64,000 nt of DNA from assembly GCA_947499955.1 (NCBI GenBank), contig CANMQI010000001.1, positions 558,001-622,000 on the forward strand, given 5' to 3'. This document shows, piece after piece, positions 34,580-43,492 of this stretch. Both the position numbers and the translations under genes were made by a program. Source of the DNA: an uncultured Granulosicoccus sp. Lineage in GTDB: Bacteria > Pseudomonadota > Gammaproteobacteria > Granulosicoccales > Granulosicoccaceae. Below the pieces are notes generated by a model. It searched no databases, was not told the DNA's origin, and saw only the letters and a list, made by a program, of their open reading frames with translations. Every line of letters begins with the position of its first letter. Position 1 is the stretch's first letter.

Positions 34580-34608
34580 ACATCACTTGATCGAAACAAG
34601 TGTCCGGA

Positions 34609-36057
34609 TCAGTTGAGTCCCATGGACGCCCGATAGGCTGCCAGTTGCTCTTCACGACCCAGATCATCTGTCAGCTCGTTCCAGCCAGCTGCAACCGTAT
34701 CCAGTGCTTCCTGAGGGGTGACATCACCAGACAAGGCCTTTGACAGTTCTATCTCCAGAATTTCCGTGTAGGAAAAATAGGCTGGCAGACGCATGTCCAG
34801 AGCGACATTGTCGGCTGTGACCGACGCCTGCTGTGCGCCCAGATACTCCTTGGCTTCACGCTCGGAGAAAATGCTGGCCCAGCGTTCCATATTGGTCGTG
34901 TGCGAGATCCGGTACGGGTTGACGCCAGTACCACCCGTCACTGTTGCCTCTCCGGAAACCTCAGGACTGGACAGGTAGGAAATGAAATCCCAGGCTGCAT
35001 CCTTCTTGCCGGACATCTCGGGCACTGCCGCCTGCCAGCCGCCGAATGCCATGAATGGCGTGTTCAGCACCTCATCGAACGTGTCCCACTCACCCGTCTT
35101 GTAGTTATAGACTTCTCTGGCACTGGGCAGCACCGCGGAACCGACACTGCCGGCCACCTTGGATTGCTCGGGGTCCGCAGCAATGACGCCGGTATCACCC
35201 CAACCGATGGACTGGGCAACCTGCCCGCCAGCGAACGCGGCATTCACTTCTCCGAAGGAGAAGTTCAGGGCGCTGGGCGGCGCAAGTTTCGAGGCGCGGA
35301 TGTACTCTTCCAGGCCCTTCACCCAACCCGGGTTGTTGATCTGAGCATCCATGGTGTCAGGGTCGAAGAACATGGATCCGGGGAAGTCAGGATGACTGGT
35401 GTAGGCAGCGGCGTGGCTGAACAGGAACCAGAACTGCTGGCCACCACGCCGGAAGGCCTCGGCAGTTCCCCAGACACCATCGACATTGTCCTGAAAGTAT
35501 TCTGCAATATCCAGATATTCGGTCCAGGTAGCGGGAATGGCCAGGTCATAGCCATATTTTTCCTTGAATCCCGCCTTGTTGGCTTCGTCTTCAAACAGAT
35601 CGATGCGATAGGTATAGGTATGAACGTCGCCATCCATCGTTTGTGACAGTACCTTGCCATTCCAGACCATCAATGATTCACGATAAACGGGGGCGATGTC
35701 CTGCCAGTCCTCGCCTTCCTGATAGCTTGCCGGCATCTCTGACAGATACGGTGTGAAATCCGGTGCCCAGGCCGGTGCAAAGGCAATGACGTCGAATGCG
35801 TCATCGCCTGAGGCCAGCGTGGTCACGATCTTCGGATACAGCTCCGACCATGGGAACTCGACAACCTTGACCTTGCCGCAGGTCTGGGCTTCCCAGCCCT
35901 TGGCAGCATTTTGCAGAGCCGAGGCAATATAGGGACCTGTCTGGGTGGTGGCCGTGATTTCAACACCGGAAAAATCCGGTGAACACTCGGCCCAGACAGC
36001 CGGAGCTGCCAACACAGCGGCAACTGCCAGGGATGTTTGTTTCAACACTCTTTTCAT
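34609..36057 (-). CDS. CUT1-type sugar ABC transporter substrate-binding protein
   Basis: A 482-residue periplasmic family 1 binding protein. The signal peptide ends in AAPAVWAEC. The mature protein has the family pattern NAAKGWEAQTCGKVKVVEFPW, TLASGDDAFDVIAFAPAWAPDF and FGGWQAAVP in the second lobe. It is longer than maltose-binding protein. In an operon with deoC and a sugar kinase it should bind deoxyribose, a deoxynucleoside or a related sugar. GAGGAGAAAACC directly before the ATG is an unusually strong ribosome site, fitting high expression. Confidence 0.92.
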   Translation of the reverse strand: MKRVLKQTSLAVAAVLAAPAVWAECSPDFSGVEITATTQTGPYIASALQNAAKGWEAQTCGKVKVVEFPWSELYPKIVTTLASGDDAFDVIAFAPAWAPDFTPYLSEMPASYQEGEDWQDIAPVYRESLMVWNGKVLSQTMDGDVHTYTYRIDLFEDEANKAGFKEKYGYDLAIPATWTEYLDIAEYFQDNVDGVWGTAEAFRRGGQQFWFLFSHAAAYTSHPDFPGSMFFDPDTMDAQINNPGWVKGLEEYIRASKLAPPSALNFSFGEVNAAFAGGQVAQSIGWGDTGVIAADPEQSKVAGSVGSAVLPSAREVYNYKTGEWDTFDEVLNTPFMAFGGWQAAVPEMSGKKDAAWDFISYLSSPEVSGEATVTGGTGVNPYRISHTTNMERWASIFSEREAKEYLGAQQASVTADNVALDMRLPAYFSYTEILEIELSKALSGDVTPQEALDTVAAGWNELTDDLGREEQLAAYRASMGLN

Positions 36058-36084
36058 GGTTTTCTCCTCAGGGTAATGCTTGTA

Positions 36085-37113
36085 TTATTTGACTGCGCCG
36101 ATGGTCAGCCCGGAACGCATCAGGCGTCCGAGTAATCCCGCAATGATGACCATCGGGATGATTGCCACCAGAGCGGCCGCCGAAATGGCCCACCATTCAT
36201 CACCGCGCTGGCTGTTTTGCCCGGCAACGAGAATTGGCAGGGTTTGCCACTTGGAGTTGGTCAGGAACAGTGCAAACAGAAACTCGTTCCAGACAAACGC
36301 CAGCGTAATCACGAAAGTCGCTATCAGACCGGGCCGTGCCATCGGCAGGACAATGCCAAAGAATATGCGCCATGACGGCACGTTCTCCACCAGTGCCGCC
36401 TCTTCCACGTCAACCGGCAGGATGGCAATGAAATCGCGCATCAACCAGACCACGATGGGCAGCGAGAAAGCGACATAAGCCAGGGTCAGTCCGAAGTAGG
36501 TATCCGTCATCTTGAATCCCAGCTTGCCCATTTCGGTGTACAGCAGAAACAGCGCAAAGGCGACGACGATCGGCGGAAACAGACGCTGACTGACAAACCA
36601 GAAGATGATGTCGTCATTGCCCAGAACGGCTCCAGGCAAGGCAAAGCGGTTGAGAAAGATCGACAGGGCCAGTGCAACACAGAAAGCCACGATCGATGCC
36701 ATTGCAGGATTGACCCCGAAGACCTCGCTACCCAGCAGATAGCCGCCCATGGCCACGATGAAGAAAATGATGCCACTGGCCAGCCGCACCTTGAACGGAA
36801 ACCGGACCAGCGCATAGGCAGCCATGCTGCCCACCAGAGTGGCAATCACGGAAGCCGACAAGCCGACGATGGTGGATGCCCAGAACGTCGAGAAGAAGCC
36901 TCCCCGAGCACCACTGAACAGATCCTTCCAGGCTTTGAGGGTGGGTTGGAAATCGACGAAGGGAATGTAGGTCGGCCCGCCGACCACATCGACCGGAGAC
37001 TTGAGCGAGGTGATGGCCACCCAGTACAGCGGAAACAGGGTGAATACCAGCCAGACCAGGCACGCAGACAACACCCAGTAACGTTTACCCCCCTTGAGGT
37101 CACGAACGCTCAT
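36085..37113 (-). CDS. CUT1-type sugar ABC transporter permease (MalG-like)
   Basis: A 342-residue permease with six or more helices; the first helix is at residues 12-32 and the EAA loop EEAALVENVPSWRIFFGIVLP contacts the ATPase (visible as VDVEEAALVENV and FGIVLPMARPG). It carries an extra hydrophobic segment of about 60 residues in the middle (VRLASGIIFFIVAMGGYLLG ... LALSIFLNRF) compared with the usual 280-residue MalG size. It overlaps the MalF-like gene by four bases. Confidence 0.9.
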   Translation of the reverse strand: MSVRDLKGGKRYWVLSACLVWLVFTLFPLYWVAITSLKSPVDVVGGPTYIPFVDFQPTLKAWKDLFSGARGGFFSTFWASTIVGLSASVIATLVGSMAAYALVRFPFKVRLASGIIFFIVAMGGYLLGSEVFGVNPAMASIVAFCVALALSIFLNRFALPGAVLGNDDIIFWFVSQRLFPPIVVAFALFLLYTEMGKLGFKMTDTYFGLTLAYVAFSLPIVVWLMRDFIAILPVDVEEAALVENVPSWRIFFGIVLPMARPGLIATFVITLAFVWNEFLFALFLTNSKWQTLPILVAGQNSQRGDEWWAISAAALVAIIPMVIIAGLLGRLMRSGLTIGAVK

Positions 37114-37985
37114 TTGTACTTCTCCAGGTGGGGCTTGAGTATCGCCAGATACACCAGGCTGATGATCAGGACCACGGCCAGAAACATGAATGACAGGGCC
37201 GAGGTATAACCCAGATTGAATTTCTTGAACCCTTCCTGATAGGCATACAGCGTCAGCGTTTCGGTGGATATGCCCGGACCGCCGCCGGTCATGACGAAAA
37301 CCGTGTCGATGATCTTGAAACTCTCCACCACTCGGATGAAATAGACCGCCGCCGACATGGGCAACATCAAGGGAAAGGTGATGCCCCAGAATTGTTGCCA
37401 GCCACTGGCGTTCTCCAGCTCGGCAGCTTCATAGACATCTTCCGGCAGACTCTGCAGTCCGGCCAGCAGCAGCAGAATCACCAGTGGCGTCCATTGCCAG
37501 ATTTCCACCACGATCAGTGATCCGAGCGCCCACTTGGTTTCGGTCAGAAACGGCAGGTTGGAAAAGCCGAAGAAGCTGGTCAGCTGATTCAGCGGACCCA
37601 TGGTCGGGTTCAGTATCTGACGTGCGACCAATGCCACGGCTACCGGTGCGACCAGCATGGGCAGAAGGAAACTGACACGGAAGAAATCGGCACCCGGCAC
37701 CCGCTTGACCAGTGACAGGGCAATGGCGAAGCCGATGACAAACTGCAAGGTCACCGAGGTGAAGGCGATGAAACTGGTGGTGCTGACCACCTGCCAGAAA
37801 CGATCATCCACCATCAGGTCAGCGTAGTTCTCCAGACCGACGAACCGTGCAGGTCTGGGTGGGATCAGCCGCAGACTCATGAAGCTGTTCGCAAGCGAAT
37901 AGATCAACGGGAAAATGGCCATGACCAGCACGATCAGTACCGCAGGCCACAGGAAGAAATGCTTGACAGGATCTTCGCGAGTCAT
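37110..37985 (-). CDS. CUT1-type sugar ABC transporter permease (MalF-like)
   Basis: A 291-residue permease with six helices, the first near residues 10-32. The EAA loop reads VYEAAELENASGWQQFWGITFP (seen as EDVYEAAELENA then FWGITFPLM). FVMTGGGPGISTETLTLYAYQEGF is the typical penultimate loop. The true start is ATG 37985, which overlaps the kinase stop (ATGA); a longer upstream reading is the shadow of the kinase gene. It pairs with the MalG-like protein. Confidence 0.92.
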   Translation of the reverse strand: MTREDPVKHFFLWPAVLIVLVMAIFPLIYSLANSFMSLRLIPPRPARFVGLENYADLMVDDRFWQVVSTTSFIAFTSVTLQFVIGFAIALSLVKRVPGADFFRVSFLLPMLVAPVAVALVARQILNPTMGPLNQLTSFFGFSNLPFLTETKWALGSLIVVEIWQWTPLVILLLLAGLQSLPEDVYEAAELENASGWQQFWGITFPLMLPMSAAVYFIRVVESFKIIDTVFVMTGGGPGISTETLTLYAYQEGFKKFNLGYTSALSFMFLAVVLIISLVYLAILKPHLEKYK

Positions 37986-38929
37986 CAGCTGACGGCGCCT
38001 GCAACAGAGTCCAGCAGTACCTGTATTTCCTGCCTGTCGGGCATCGACGGTGCGGTGCCGCGTCGGGTGACGGAAATACCGGCCGTGGCACAGCCGAAGC
38101 GTACCGCCTCGAGCACCCCGTCTCCCGAGGCCAGAGCCGCCGAGAAACCACCGACAAATGCATCTCCGGCCCCACTGGTATCTATCACCGCGGCATTGCA
38201 CATTGCGGGCACGTGCGCATCGACGTCATCCGTCAGCACATAAACCCCCTTCTCGCCCAGAGTGATCAAGGCGCCCCCTGCACCTCGCTTGCGCAACTCC
38301 ACGGCGGCGGCTCTGGCCTCGTCAATCGTTGTGACCGGGAAACCGACAATGTCTCGCGTTTCCGTCTCGTTGGGAATGATGAAGTCGCACAGTGCCAGCA
38401 TCTGCTCGGGGAATGGCTCGGCAGGTGCCGGATTGAACAGTGTCGTGACACCCGCGTTTCGGGCTATTTCCAGACCTCGCACCGCTGCCTCGACGGGCTG
38501 TTCAAGCTGTGTGACAAAGACTTTCGAGGATTCGATGACACTGCGCCGTTGCTCGACATCCTGCGCCGAAATGGTGCCACCGGAACCGGGGTAGACGATA
38601 ATGGCATTCTCGCCACTGGTGTCATTGACGAAGATGAAGGCAGCGCCGGTCGGGAAATCTGCCATGATGTCCAGTTCGGGAATGACGCCAACCTCACGAT
38701 AGGTATCCAGTGCCAGCTTGCCGAAGGTGTCATCACCGAGCTTGCTGATGAAGCGGGTAGCGGCACCGGCACGAGCTGCGGCCACGGCCTGGTTCGATCC
38801 CTTGCCGCCAGGCCCCATCGAGAATCCACTGCCCGTCAGCGTCTCGCCAATGCCCGGCATGCGCGATGCCTGGTAGGCCGTATCCGCGACAAAGATCCCC
38901 AGTACGGAAACTCCCGTTTGCTCACGCAT
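37985..38929 (-). CDS. Ribokinase-family (PfkB) sugar kinase, probable 2-deoxyribokinase
   Basis: A 314-residue kinase. Substrate motif GPGGKGSNQAVAAARAG and the C-terminal PfkB signature DTSGAGDAFVGGF, with the catalytic Asp, are intact; IIPNETE is the family's middle motif. It phosphorylates a pentose at O5 with ATP. Because it sits directly between an aldolase gene (deoC) and a sugar importer, 2-deoxy-D-ribose to 2-deoxyribose-5-phosphate (DeoK activity) is the best-supported role; true ribokinase is the alternative. It is coupled by ATGA to the permease gene. Confidence 0.9.
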   Translation of the reverse strand: MREQTGVSVLGIFVADTAYQASRMPGIGETLTGSGFSMGPGGKGSNQAVAAARAGAATRFISKLGDDTFGKLALDTYREVGVIPELDIMADFPTGAAFIFVNDTSGENAIIVYPGSGGTISAQDVEQRRSVIESSKVFVTQLEQPVEAAVRGLEIARNAGVTTLFNPAPAEPFPEQMLALCDFIIPNETETRDIVGFPVTTIDEARAAAVELRKRGAGGALITLGEKGVYVLTDDVDAHVPAMCNAAVIDTSGAGDAFVGGFSAALASGDGVLEAVRFGCATAGISVTRRGTAPSMPDRQEIQVLLDSVAGAVS

Positions 38930-38978
38930 GACTCAACCTCTTGCTGATACCTGTCTTGAATGCCACTCGCACGACTGT

Positions 38979-41351
38979 CTATTCTCCGTAGGGAACCCAG
39001 ATGTTCTTGATATCCGTTGCCCGATTCAGAAACTCTCGCCCTTCACCCACTCGGGAATCCAGCCAATCGATCTGTCGGTCAAAACCACTCCAGACTCTCT
39101 TCAGATTGCCTGCCGACTGTTCTTCGACCAGTCGGGTCATGGTCGGCCCGCCAAAGGCCCACAGCGCATCGACATCATTGTGCTTGCTCAGCGTATCCGC
39201 CAGCTCCAACGCATTCCCCGTAACGATATTGATCACACCCGCCGGCACATCCGACGTTTCGAGTACCTGATAGAAATCCGTGGCAGACAAGGGAGACGCT
39301 TCGCTGGGAACCACAACGCAACGATTACCCATAGCCAGCAACGGCGCGACCAGACTGATGAATCCCAGCAAGGGGGCTTCGGTCGGACAGATGACACCGA
39401 CCACCCCCTGGGCTTCCGGTAGTGCCAGCGTCACCCCCTTGATGGGTGGCAGATGCACGGCACCTTCGAACTTGTCGGCCCAGGCGCCATAACTGAACAG
39501 CCGGGAGATGGACGCCTCCACTTCAGCCTGCGCCTGTTTGGCCGTCGCACCGGTCATGGCCCGGATACGGGCGGCGAACTCCACATCGCGTATCGACAGG
39601 TTTTCCGCCAGGTAGTACAGGATCTGGGCTCGATTATGAGCGGTCTTGCTCGACCAGCTGGCCGCCCCTCGGGCTGCTTCTACCGCGTTGCGAATGTCCT
39701 TTCGATTGCCTTCGCCCACGTCGCCCAGACGCTCACCGGTCGGTGATGCCACAGCCCGTGAGTAGTTGCCATCCGGCCGTGCCTGTCGACCACCGATGAA
39801 CAGTTTCGCGGTTCTGTCCATCGCAAACGATCCCCCCTTGGTGGCAAGCGCCACGCCTTCAGGGTCGATTCGCATCGGGGCTTTCATCCAGGCATCGGGC
39901 TTCAGATAATCGAGACAGCCTTCACGCCCCCCCTCACGACCGAAACCACTTTCCTTGCGCCCGCCAAAACCGACACTGGCGTCCATCGCATTGGTCGTGT
40001 TGATCCAGACGATGCCGGCCTCCAGTGCTGCGGCCACTTCCAGAGACTGGTTGACCGATTCACTCCAGACACTGGCTGCCAGACCGTAGCGCGTGTGATT
40101 GGCCAGCGCGATGGCTTCGTCGAAAGTGCGGAACGTCATGGACACCACCACCGGACCGAAGATTTCCTCACACACCACGGATGAGGTCGGGTCAGCGTCG
40201 CTGAGCAGTGTCGGCGGATAGAAACTGCCACCGCTCGGTATCTCGATATCCGGCTGATACAGCGTCGCGCCGGCCTCTACTCCCTGCTGCACCATGGCCT
40301 CGACACGTTGAAGCTGTACGGGAGCCACCAGTGAGCCCATGTCGATGCATTTGTCCAGAGGCTGACCGAGGCGCAATCGAGACATGCGCAGCCTCAGTCG
40401 GGCATGAAAATCCTCGGCTACCCCCTCCTGCACCAGAATCCGGGAGCCGGCACAACAGACCTGTCCCTGATTGAACCAGATCGCATCCACCACACCCTCG
40501 ACGGCCGCATCCAGATCGGCATCCTCGAAGACGATGAACGGGGATTTTCCGCCCAGCTCCAGAGTCAGCGACTTGCCGCTGCCCGCCGTGGCCTGGCGTA
40601 TCCATTTACCAACAGCCGTTGACCCGGTGAAGGCTATCTTGTCGACCTCGGTGTGCTCGACCAGCATGGCGCCGCTCTTGCCATCACCGGTCACGATGTT
40701 CAGCACGCCATCCGGCAAACCGGCAGTCGCTGCCAGCTCGGCAAACAGCAGCGCCGTCAATGAAGTGTATTCAGCGGGCTTGAGCACCACCGTATTGCCC
40801 AGCGCCAGAGCCGGGGCAATCTTCCAGGCCATCATCAGAAACGGAAAATTCCACGGAATGATCTGACCGACCACACCAATGGCTGAGTGATCGGGAAACT
40901 CGCTGCCCTGCAACTGCGCCCAGCCGGCATGATGATAGAAATGGCGGGCGGCCAGGGGGATGTCGATATCCCGGGTTTCCCGGATGGGCTTGCCGTTGTC
41001 CAGCGCTTCCACCACAGCAATCAGGCGCGCATGTCGCTGGATGATTCTGGCCAGCGCGTAGAGCACTTTGGCCCGAGCATGTCCGGATTGCTCCGCCCAG
41101 CCTGTCTGAGCCGCGCGTGCCGACTTCACTGCTGCATCGATATCGGCCTGCTGCGCCATCGATATTCTTGCCAGTACGGTACCGGTAGCAGGCTCGAAGG
41201 TGTCAAAATTCTTGTCGCTGACGCCGGTGAACTCACCATTGATGAAATGACCAAAGCCGTCCTGATGGGTGGCCAGCCATTGCCGCGCTTCTGTATCGCT
41301 CTCGGGAGCTGGACCGTAGGACATGGTGTCAAAGTAGTTGGCTACGTTCAC
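38979..41351 (-). CDS. Two-domain aldehyde dehydrogenase (ALDH16 type)
   Basis: A 790-residue protein. Residues 30-500 form a complete ALDH with IIPWNFPF, Glu265 in LELGGKS and catalytic Cys299 in NQGQVCCAGSR. Residues 525-790 form a second, shorter ALDH-like domain (FIGGRQARPDGNYSR, VVGVICPTEAPLLGF, VINIVTGNA) that lacks the Cys and Glu motifs. This layout is that of the ALDH16 family, where the second domain is non-catalytic. Located five bases after deoC, it probably oxidises the acetaldehyde released by DeoC to acetate. That substrate is inference. Confidence 0.9.
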   Translation of the reverse strand: MNVANYFDTMSYGPAPESDTEARQWLATHQDGFGHFINGEFTGVSDKNFDTFEPATGTVLARISMAQQADIDAAVKSARAAQTGWAEQSGHARAKVLYALARIIQRHARLIAVVEALDNGKPIRETRDIDIPLAARHFYHHAGWAQLQGSEFPDHSAIGVVGQIIPWNFPFLMMAWKIAPALALGNTVVLKPAEYTSLTALLFAELAATAGLPDGVLNIVTGDGKSGAMLVEHTEVDKIAFTGSTAVGKWIRQATAGSGKSLTLELGGKSPFIVFEDADLDAAVEGVVDAIWFNQGQVCCAGSRILVQEGVAEDFHARLRLRMSRLRLGQPLDKCIDMGSLVAPVQLQRVEAMVQQGVEAGATLYQPDIEIPSGGSFYPPTLLSDADPTSSVVCEEIFGPVVVSMTFRTFDEAIALANHTRYGLAASVWSESVNQSLEVAAALEAGIVWINTTNAMDASVGFGGRKESGFGREGGREGCLDYLKPDAWMKAPMRIDPEGVALATKGGSFAMDRTAKLFIGGRQARPDGNYSRAVASPTGERLGDVGEGNRKDIRNAVEAARGAASWSSKTAHNRAQILYYLAENLSIRDVEFAARIRAMTGATAKQAQAEVEASISRLFSYGAWADKFEGAVHLPPIKGVTLALPEAQGVVGVICPTEAPLLGFISLVAPLLAMGNRCVVVPSEASPLSATDFYQVLETSDVPAGVINIVTGNALELADTLSKHNDVDALWAFGGPTMTRLVEEQSAGNLKRVWSGFDRQIDWLDSRVGEGREFLNRATDIKNIWVPYGE

Positions 41352-41356
41352 GAGGG

Positions 41357-42436
41357 TTATCCGATCGGGTGACGGTGATGGGCGCTGTAAGCGCCGTCGA
41401 CATGGTGTTCCAGCTGCCGTTCGATATCACCCAGCAGGCTGGAGGCCCCGAAGCGAAACAGCTCGGGTGTCAGCCAGGCATCGCCCAGCTCTTCCTTGAC
41501 CAGTGCCAGATAGGACAGTGCATCCTTGGCTTTCGACACCCCACCGGCGGGTTTGTGACCAACGAGAAATCCGGTCAGCATCTGGTACTGACGGATCATG
41601 CGCAACATGATCATCGTGATGGGCAGCGTGGCATTCACCGATTCCTTGCCGGTGGATGTCTTGATGAAATCGGCACCCGCCATCATGCAGACCAGGCTGG
41701 CCCGAGCGATATTGTTCAGGGTCTTGAGGTCTCCCGTGGCCAGAATCGCCTTCACATGCGCATCTCCACAGGCCTCACGGTAATCCTTCATTTCGGCATA
41801 CAGGGCCTGCCAGTTGCCGGTCAGCACATGTTCGCGGGTGATGACGATATCGATCTCGCGAGCCCCGGCTGCCACCGACGCTTCGATTTCCTGCAGCTTC
41901 AGATGATGCGGTATCAGACCGGCTGGGAATCCTGTTGAGACGGCGGCAACCGGAATGCCACTGCCTTGCAAGGCGCTGACAGCCGTGGGCACGAAGCGAT
42001 GATAGACACACACGGCAGCCGTCGTGATACGCCGTGGCTCCATTCCCATGGCTTGCAGCAGATCCTGCCGCACAGGATTGGCGGCCTTGGCACACAGCCG
42101 TCTTACGCGTCCTTCCGTGTCATCACCATTGAGCGTCGTCAGGTCCATGCAGGTAATGGCCTTGAGCAGCCAGGCTGCCTGTGCGTCCTTCTTGACGGAG
42201 CGCCTGCCCGACAATGCACTGATGCGCCGGTCTGCGGCCGACCGATTGATGCGAACACGTTCGACCAGACCGGAATCCAGCGGCATGCCGGCGTTGCGTT
42301 TCACGGTCACGGCATGGCTGTCGGATGGTGAGGACGCGGTCGCAGGCGCGGTCGCGGTCGCGGACGCGGTCGCAGACGCGGGCATGGTCGCGGACTCAGA
42401 TGCAACGACTTCCGGTTTTCTGACGTTGTCATTCAT
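41357..42436 (-). CDS. deoC: Deoxyribose-phosphate aldolase
   Basis: Splits 2-deoxyribose-5-phosphate into acetaldehyde and glyceraldehyde-3-phosphate. The Schiff-base Lys lies in GADFIKTSTGK, the relay residues in REIDIVI, and GHKPAGGVS precedes the C-terminal helix, all intact. The start is unsettled: ATG 42436 has AGGCGA upstream; ATG 42490 is also in frame. Either way the first roughly 60 residues form a Ser/Ala/Thr-rich tail encoded by a GC-rich repeat and absent from ordinary DeoC. It is the first gene of the operon running to 33415 and is divergent from deoR. Confidence 0.93.
   Translation of the reverse strand: MNDNVRKPEVVASESATMPASATASATATAPATASSPSDSHAVTVKRNAGMPLDSGLVERVRINRSAADRRISALSGRRSVKKDAQAAWLLKAITCMDLTTLNGDDTEGRVRRLCAKAANPVRQDLLQAMGMEPRRITTAAVCVYHRFVPTAVSALQGSGIPVAAVSTGFPAGLIPHHLKLQEIEASVAAGAREIDIVITREHVLTGNWQALYAEMKDYREACGDAHVKAILATGDLKTLNNIARASLVCMMAGADFIKTSTGKESVNATLPITMIMLRMIRQYQMLTGFLVGHKPAGGVSKAKDALSYLALVKEELGDAWLTPELFRFGASSLLGDIERQLEHHVDGAYSAHHRHPIG
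42333..42381 (-). repeat. GC-rich 12-bp/6-bp tandem repeat in the deoC N-terminus
   Basis: Copies of GACGCGGTCGCA and variants (42333-42344, 42345-42356, 42363-42374) separated by a half unit encode the ASATASATATAPATA tract on the minus strand. All units keep the frame. Confidence 0.8.
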
Positions 42437-42510
42437 GACAATCGTCGCCTGTGTAACGACATGGGAATAGGTCCTTTGATCTTTATGCATAAGATTCGCC
42501 TATTTTTGTC

Positions 42511-42526
42511 ACAATGTAAACATTGT
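42511..42526. promoter_or_regulatory. Candidate DeoR operator between deoC and deoR
   Basis: ACAATGT-AA-ACATTGT is a perfect 7-2-7 palindrome in an AT-rich stretch of the 189-base divergent spacer. It is the most symmetric element there and could control both directions. It does not match the E. coli DeoR site TGTTAGAATTCTAACA. Confidence 0.55.
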
Positions 42527-42625
42527 TTGTTATTTTTATTACATAATTTTTCGGGGGCATCGCCAGAAACAGACACCGTTGGTGAGGTCCTCCCCTAATG
42601 ATCCGCTACCAGCCGGAGTTTTCCA

Positions 42626-43363
42626 GTGGGCAATCGCAAGCAGAATCGCCTCTCCAGATTACTGGACCTGATCACGACCAGACCCAGCACTCACATCCGG
42701 GATGCGGCAGAAATACTGGATGTCTCGGAGATGACCATTCGGCGTGACATCCGAGCCCATCCCGACAAGTTCGAATATCTGGGCGGTCATATCGTGCCGG
42801 CCAATCAGCTGTCCAATCGAACGCCCTACGATCTGGGGCTCGCCGCCGATGTGCACGAAAAGGAAAAGATTCAGGCGTGTGAACAATGCCTGCCTTATGC
42901 CATCGGTGAAGACATGATATTCGTCGATAGTGGCACCACCTTGGTACACCTGATGGATATTCTGCCTCTGGAACTGGAGATTTCCGTTATCTGCTGTGCC
43001 ATGAATGTGGCTGACCGAGCTGTGCGAAAACCCAACGTCAAGCTGATCATGCTCGGGGGTGAGTACCATCCACCGACTACCTCCTTTCATGGTCTGGGCG
43101 CCGAGTCCATGTTCGATCGCCTCGGTATCAACACAGGCTTCTTTTCGGCCGCAGGCATCCACGGCGAACTGGGAGCAAGCTGCACCCATTTCAGTGAAAT
43201 CCGTGTCAAGCAGGCTGCGATGGCCAGCAGCACTCGCAGAATTCTGGTGGCGGACAGCAGCAAGATCGGCAAGGTACTACCCGCCCGCTACGCCCCCATG
43301 AATGACTTCGATCTGGTGCTTACCGAACAAGGCGTCTTCGAGTTCGAGGCTGAAAACAGCTGA
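42626..43363 (+). CDS. deoR: DeoR-family transcriptional repressor
   Basis: A 245-residue regulator closely resembling E. coli DeoR across its length: helix-turn-helix DAAEILDVSEMTIRRDI, then LGGHIV, the sugar-phosphate-binding DSGTTLVHLMD segment, LGGEYHPPTTSFHGLGAE, FFSAAGIHGELGASC, and VADSSKIGKVLPARY. DeoR responds to deoxyribose-5-phosphate, the substrate of the divergently encoded DeoC. GTG 42626 is preceded by GGAG with eight-base spacing. It probably represses both itself and the deoC operon through the palindrome at 42511-42526. Confidence 0.92.
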   Translation: MGNRKQNRLSRLLDLITTRPSTHIRDAAEILDVSEMTIRRDIRAHPDKFEYLGGHIVPANQLSNRTPYDLGLAADVHEKEKIQACEQCLPYAIGEDMIFVDSGTTLVHLMDILPLELEISVICCAMNVADRAVRKPNVKLIMLGGEYHPPTTSFHGLGAESMFDRLGINTGFFSAAGIHGELGASCTHFSEIRVKQAAMASSTRRILVADSSKIGKVLPARYAPMNDFDLVLTEQGVFEFEAENS

Positions 43364-43391
43364 ACCAGCGAGTTGCAAGGCCATCTGCGTG

Positions 43392-43416
43392 TTTGTTGTA
43401 TTTCTGACATTTGTTG
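43392..43416. promoter_or_regulatory. TTTGTTG direct repeats upstream of the ABM-like gene
   Basis: Two TTTGTTG copies (43392-43398 and 43410-43416) spaced 18 bases lie 77 bases before the GTG start. They may be regulator half-sites or part of a promoter. Confidence 0.25.
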
Positions 43417-43492
43417 CATAGACTGCCAACAGCGCCTACCCGCCAGCGACGGCGCGTAATCCTTTCTGATCAAGCAACCGAGGACCGGGAAC

